Both the position numbers and the translations under genes were made by a program. Shown here piece after piece: positions 5,535 to 8,039 of a stretch of 8,039 bases of DNA (position 1 is its first letter; every line of letters starts with the position of its first letter). The stretch is taken from the NCBI GenBank assembly GCA_903861235.1, contig CAIOTP010000286.1, positions 1 to 8,039 on the forward strand, given 5' to 3'. The notes beneath the pieces are model-generated. The model searched no databases. It was not told the DNA's origin and saw nothing but the letters and a program-made list of their open reading frames with translations. Origin of the DNA: an uncultured bacterium. GTDB lineage: Bacteria > Planctomycetota > Phycisphaerae > Phycisphaerales > SM1A02.

Positions 5535-6401
5535 TCAGCCCCGCGGGAACGGCCAGGCCCTGCCCGGCTTGTAGCCCAGCAGGTCATAGAGCTGCTGCCG
5601 GGTCTGCATCTGGGGCAGCAGGGCGGCCGCGGATCCGTCCTGCTTGAGCCGATCCAGGGCGGCTGTCACGCTGCCCATGGCCACTCGCATCACCGTCAGC
5701 GGGTGGATGACGATCGAATACCCAAGCTCGCCAAAGCGGGCCACGGAAATGTCCGGGGTCTTGCCGAATTCGGTCATGTTGGCCAGCAGGGGGCCCGGGC
5801 TGCCCTTGGCGAATTCCGCGAATTCCGCCTCGCTCTGCAGGCCCTCCGGGAAGATCACATCCGCTCCGGCGGCCCTGTAGGCGTTCGCTCGGTCCACGGC
5901 ATCCTTCATGCCGCTGACATGCCTGGCGTCGGTCCGGGCGATGATCACGAAATCCGGGTGCATTCGGGCTGCCGCCATGGCCGCCACCTTTTCGGCCATG
6001 GCCTGGCAGGGGATGAGGTCCTTGCCGTCCAGGTGACCGCACCGCTTGGGGAAGACCTGGTCCTCCAGATGCAGGGCGGCGGCGCCGGCTCGCTCATAGG
6101 CCACCACCGTCCGGGCGCAACTTTCAACCTCGCCATAGCCGGTGTCGGCATCGGCGATCACCGGCAGATCGCAGGCATCGGCGATTTCCCGGATGGTGCG
6201 GCAGACCTCGGTCATGGTCAGCAGCCCGATGTCGGGGAACCCGGAGACATTCGCGGTGGCCCCGCCGGACACGTAGACCGCCTCGAAACCCGCTTGCCGT
6301 GCGGCGCGAGCCACCAGGGCGTTGAAGGCGCCCGGTGCGTGGACCACGCCCTTCTTCATGGCGGCACGAAGGCGGGCGCCAGGGTGCTGCTGCGTGCTCA
6401 A
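5535..6401 (-). CDS. prpB: Methylisocitrate lyase (PEP mutase/isocitrate lyase superfamily)
   Basis: PrpB splits 2-methylisocitrate into pyruvate and succinate, the last step of the methylcitrate cycle for propionyl-CoA. The 288-residue protein, a little shorter than E. coli PrpB, shows the superfamily features: VYVSGGATANVSGFPD, the metal-binding DADTGYGEVE, LEDQVFPKRCGH with the catalytic Cys121 (Cys123 in E. coli), FVIIARTDA, AGADVIFPEG, LLANMTEFGKTP and YSIVIHPLTVMRVA. The KRCGH motif and this size fit methylisocitrate lyase rather than the larger isocitrate lyases. LDGK after KRCGH, where E. coli has RPNK, leaves some room for another 2-methylisocitrate-like substrate. I chose a TTG start at 6401: AAGGAG (6410-6415) is placed eight bases upstream, and the residues STQQHPGARLRAAMKKG then align with the family N-terminus. 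An ATG at 6359 would remove 14 residues. It overlaps the preceding gene by TTGA. Confidence 0.88.
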   Translation of the reverse strand: MSTQQHPGARLRAAMKKGVVHAPGAFNALVARAARQAGFEAVYVSGGATANVSGFPDIGLLTMTEVCRTIREIADACDLPVIADADTGYGEVESCARTVVAYERAGAAALHLEDQVFPKRCGHLDGKDLIPCQAMAEKVAAMAAARMHPDFVIIARTDARHVSGMKDAVDRANAYRAAGADVIFPEGLQSEAEFAEFAKGSPGPLLANMTEFGKTPDISVARFGELGYSIVIHPLTVMRVAMGSVTAALDRLKQDGSAAALLPQMQTRQQLYDLLGYKPGRAWPFPRG

Positions 6402-7060
6402 GGGGACTTCTCCTTCACGAAGACGTAGGGTCCGGCCTTGGAGCCCCAGACCTGCTTGCCCTGGGCATCGAAGCCCCGATCCCAGGATCGCAGTTCGGTG
6501 GGGGTCAGCGTGACTTCGCTGGTGGTGTAGCTGGCGCCATCCCGTGAGCTGGGGCAGCCGGTTCCCTCGGTTCCTCCGGTCCAGTTGCCGGAGCCGTCGC
6601 GCGTCAGCTTGACGGCACACCCGGCCTTGGGCACCAGCATGGCAGGCAGCAGCTGGTCGAGCGGCTTCTGTTCCTTCCAGGCCCCGGCATAGGTCAGCGG
6701 GTCGCCCGGCAACTCGTAGATCATGCTCTGCACGCCATCCTCGGCATCGCTGAGACAGTAGACGCGCTGCCGGTACGGCTTGTCCTGAGCGTTGGCCATG
6801 GCCTGCTCCACATAGAACCACCTCGCGTCAGGGCGGTCGGTCCACATGGGGGCGATGTGCAGGACCACGCTGCGGAACTGGGGGTCCTTGGTGGCCTGGG
6901 CTGCGCTGGAGAAGCTGCCGGCCATCCACTGGGCCACCTGCCGGACTTCACCACTCACCGGCCGAATGGCCTGAACCGGGCCCTGGTTCACGGTGCCGCA
7001 GGCCGCAGTCCACAGGGCGACACAGGGCACGGCGACGCGGATCCGATCAGCGAAAGTCAT
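6398..7060 (-). CDS. CpcT/CpeT-family protein, probable lipoprotein
   Basis: The 220-residue protein matches the CpcT/CpeT fold family: an N-terminal VAQWMAGSF segment (42-50), WFYVEQAMA (81-89), PYRQRVY (95-101), IYELP, GCAVKL (147-152), SEVTLTPTELRSWDRGFD (181-198) and the end VWGSKAGPYVFVK. In cyanobacteria these proteins attach phycocyanobilin or phycoerythrobilin to phycobiliproteins. Nothing else here points to photosynthesis, and the family also occurs in non-phototrophs with unknown function, probably binding another small ligand. The N-terminus is a signal peptide ending TAAC (Cys21), a marginal lipobox, so the mature protein may be an outer-surface or periplasmic lipoprotein. Cys148 and Cys169 could form a disulfide. 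The ATG at 7060 lies a few bases after the -10-like half of the palindrome at 7069-7080. Its stop overlaps the prpB start, so the two are cotranscribed. Bilin-lyase activity should not be assumed. Confidence 0.85.
   Translation of the reverse strand: MTFADRIRVAVPCVALWTAACGTVNQGPVQAIRPVSGEVRQVAQWMAGSFSSAAQATKDPQFRSVVLHIAPMWTDRPDARWFYVEQAMANAQDKPYRQRVYCLSDAEDGVQSMIYELPGDPLTYAGAWKEQKPLDQLLPAMLVPKAGCAVKLTRDGSGNWTGGTEGTGCPSSRDGASYTTSEVTLTPTELRSWDRGFDAQGKQVWGSKAGPYVFVKEKSP
6410..6415 (-). promoter_or_regulatory. Ribosome binding site that decides the TTG start of prpB
   Basis: AAGGAG on the minus strand lies eight bases before TTG at 6401, inside the last codons of the CpcT/CpeT-like gene. It is one of only two clear Shine-Dalgarno sequences in the window, and it supports re-initiation at the overlapping TTGA. 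Confidence 0.75.
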
Positions 7061-7068
7061 CGAAACTC

Positions 7069-7080
7069 GATGCTAGCATC
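7069..7080. promoter_or_regulatory. 12-bp palindrome GATGCTAGCATC, overlapping candidate divergent -10 boxes
   Basis: This perfect palindrome sits in the 48-bp gap between the divergent cpcT-prpB and prpC-like transcription units. By symmetry both strands read TGCTAGCAT, giving a TAGCAT -10-like hexamer (four of six) with a TG extension: 7074-7079 for the plus strand and 7070-7075 for the minus strand. The plus-strand start would leave a leader of about 22 bases containing the AGGAG site. The minus-strand start would be nearly leaderless. It could instead, or also, be an operator for a dimeric regulator. No -35 boxes are convincing. Confidence 0.45.
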
Positions 7081-7097
7081 CGCGCTTTCACCCCCAC

Positions 7098-7102
7098 AGG
7101 AG
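7098..7102 (+). promoter_or_regulatory. Ribosome binding site of the prpC-like gene
   Basis: AGGAG is placed six bases before the ATG at 7109, fixing that start. It is a good Shine-Dalgarno site in a window where most genes lack one. Confidence 0.8.
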
Positions 7103-7108
7103 ACGCCC

Positions 7109-8039
7109 ATGACCGCAGCCACCGCCGCCAAGCCGCAGGACACTCGAGGACTCGCAGGTCAGACCGTGGGAGAGACCGGCATCTGCGCGGTCACCCAGAC
7201 CCAGCTCATCTACCGAGGCTACGAGATCGCCGACCTGGCCGAGCATGCGTCCTTCGAGGAGGTGGCCTTCCTGCTGCTGGTGGGTCACAAGCCCACCGCC
7301 GCGGAACTGCAGGCCTTCCGCCAGGAACAGGCTTCCCTGCGTGCGGTGCCCGCCTCGGTGCGCGACGCCGTGGCGAAGATCGCCAAGGACAGCCCGGACG
7401 CCCACCCCATGAGCGTGCTCCGTACGGGCGTGAGCCTGCTCAGTCACCTGGATCCGGACTGCGAGGACAACAGTCCGGCGGCCGAGCTTCGCAAGGCGAA
7501 GCGGCTGCTGGCACAGATCCCCACGCTCATCGGCGCCTGCCAGCGTGGTCGCGAAGCAAAGCCCGTGCTGGACCCGGATCCCACCCTGGGCCATGCCGCC
7601 AACCTGCTCTGGCTGATCACCGGCCGCAAGCCCGACGAACTGGAAGCCCGGGTCATGGATGTGAGCCTGGTGCTGTATGCCGAGCACGATTTCAACGCCA
7701 GCACCTTCAGTTGCCGCGTGATCTGCAGCACCGAGACCGACATGCACAGCGCGGTCTGTGGTGGCATCGGCGCCCTGAAGGGCCCGCTGCACGGCGGGGC
7801 CAACGAGATGGCCATGGAAATGCTGAAGCAGATCGACCACGACTGCGCCGGCGGCAAGATGACCGTGGACGCCTGGATGCAGCGGGCCTTCGTGGAGAAG
7901 CGCAAGCTCATGGGCTTCGGCCACCGCGTCTACAAGAACGGCGATCACCGCGCCCCGATCCTGCGGGGGTGGGGGTCTGAAGCTCGCCGACCGCATGGGT
8001 CCGCAGGCCCGCAAGTGGTTCGACCTGGGCGACCAGGTG
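7109..8039 (+). CDS. prpC: Citrate / 2-methylcitrate synthase, 3' end outside window, apparent frameshift near 7963-7976
   Basis: Citrate synthase family enzymes condense acetyl- or propionyl-CoA with oxaloacetate. The N-terminus (RGLAGQTVGETGIC, LIYRGYEIADLAEHASFEEVAFLLL) and the central HDFNASTFSCRVICSTETDMHSAV, GPLHGGANE (His228) and MGFGHRVYKNGDHRAPIL (His272) carry two of the three catalytic residues; the catalytic Asp lies beyond the window. The short type of N-terminus and the neighbouring prpB favour 2-methylcitrate synthase, but a role as the main citrate synthase cannot be excluded. After RAPILR the frame breaks inside a G5-T-G5 tract. The original frame continues as unrelated residues without a stop, while the family sequence (LKLADRMGPQARKWFDLGDQV) resumes in the next frame from 7977. 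One extra base, most simply a G, explains this, as a sequencing error or a real mutation. The start is fixed by AGGAG at 7098-7102. Confidence 0.85.
   Translation, partial: MTAATAAKPQDTRGLAGQTVGETGICAVTQTQLIYRGYEIADLAEHASFEEVAFLLLVGHKPTAAELQAFRQEQASLRAVPASVRDAVAKIAKDSPDAHPMSVLRTGVSLLSHLDPDCEDNSPAAELRKAKRLLAQIPTLIGACQRGREAKPVLDPDPTLGHAANLLWLITGRKPDELEARVMDVSLVLYAEHDFNASTFSCRVICSTETDMHSAVCGGIGALKGPLHGGANEMAMEMLKQIDHDCAGGKMTVDAWMQRAFVEKRKLMGFGHRVYKNGDHRAPILRGWGSEARRPHGSAGPQVVRPGRPG

Noticed and set aside
5527..5544. GCGGGG/CCCCGC hairpin over the prpB stop codon as a terminator
   Set aside because: It is stable but is followed by AGAGGCCAAAAACGG on the minus strand with no T tract, so it is not an intrinsic terminator; the real one is at 5175-5213.
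5237..5587. Minus-strand open frame of up to 116 codons, with a possible 44-codon inner form starting MEQLLRSSEV
   Set aside because: It begins inside prpB, uses codons unlike the neighbours (TTA, AGA, AGG, TCT), and crosses the repeats and hairpins better explained as RNA. A small peptide is not excluded.
6398..7060. Annotation as a true bilin lyase
   Set aside because: Family membership is clear, but there is no phycobiliprotein or bilin gene in the window and the protein is exported, so the enzymatic name would be an over-call.
7088..8014. Minus-strand open frame opposite the citrate synthase gene
   Set aside because: It is the complement of a clear citrate synthase coding sequence and has no recognisable motif.
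1..8039. CRISPR array, insertion sequence, phage or integration site
   Set aside because: There is no regularly spaced repeat, transposase, integrase or flanking direct repeat. The tRNA-Val 3' end shows no nearby repeat copy in the window.

Overview
The window is a stretch of GC-rich bacterial chromosome. I place it in the Planctomycetota, probably Phycisphaerae. The grounds are a C-terminal EF-hand (dockerin-like) anchor of the form DLDQNGIVDAGDIS at the left edge, a TatA whose N-terminus reads MPNGWEW before the membrane helix, and strongly G/C-ending codons throughout. This assignment is inference from protein style; the window has no rRNA marker.

Layout, left to right. (1) 1-241 (+): tail of a large, probably exported protein. 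(2) 270-297: a 12-bp perfect hairpin acting as a two-way terminator. (3) 303-376 (-): tRNA-Val(CAC) with a clear -10 box. (4) 416-700 (-): tatA. (5) 758-2080 (+): an MltA-type lytic transglycosylase lipoprotein, divergent from tatA. (6) 2102-3688 (-): purH, convergent with mltA. (7) 3695-5119 (-): a secreted PQQ-like beta-propeller protein 6 bp upstream of purH, probably its operon partner. (8) 5120-5534: the only long gene-free stretch. It is AT-richer than its surroundings and holds, on the minus strand, a strong intrinsic terminator, an 11-bp hairpin and a striking set of purine repeats with nine ANGGA motifs. I propose it encodes a small RNA. (9) 5535-6401 (-): methylisocitrate lyase (prpB), translationally coupled by a TTGA overlap to (10) 6398-7060 (-): a CpcT/CpeT-family lipoprotein. 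(11) 7109-8039 (+): a citrate/2-methylcitrate synthase (prpC-like), divergent from the CpcT/CpeT gene across a 48-bp gap holding a 12-bp perfect palindrome. It carries an apparent one-base frameshift near the right edge.

Functionally, prpB and prpC together suggest a methylcitrate cycle for propionyl-CoA; prpD and any further genes would lie beyond the right edge. TatA and MltA concern export and murein turnover, and purH completes IMP synthesis. Several start regions share a GCTANNNT box (tatA, mltA, propeller gene, cpcT/prpC; GTTACAAT before the tRNA). In tatA and mltA this box lies only 6-7 bases before the start codon, which suggests leaderless transcripts.

Nothing here is a mobile element, CRISPR array or obvious defence system. 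The least ordinary items are the GGA-rich candidate RNA, the cpcT-prpB coupling, the shared palindrome promoter and the prpC frameshift.
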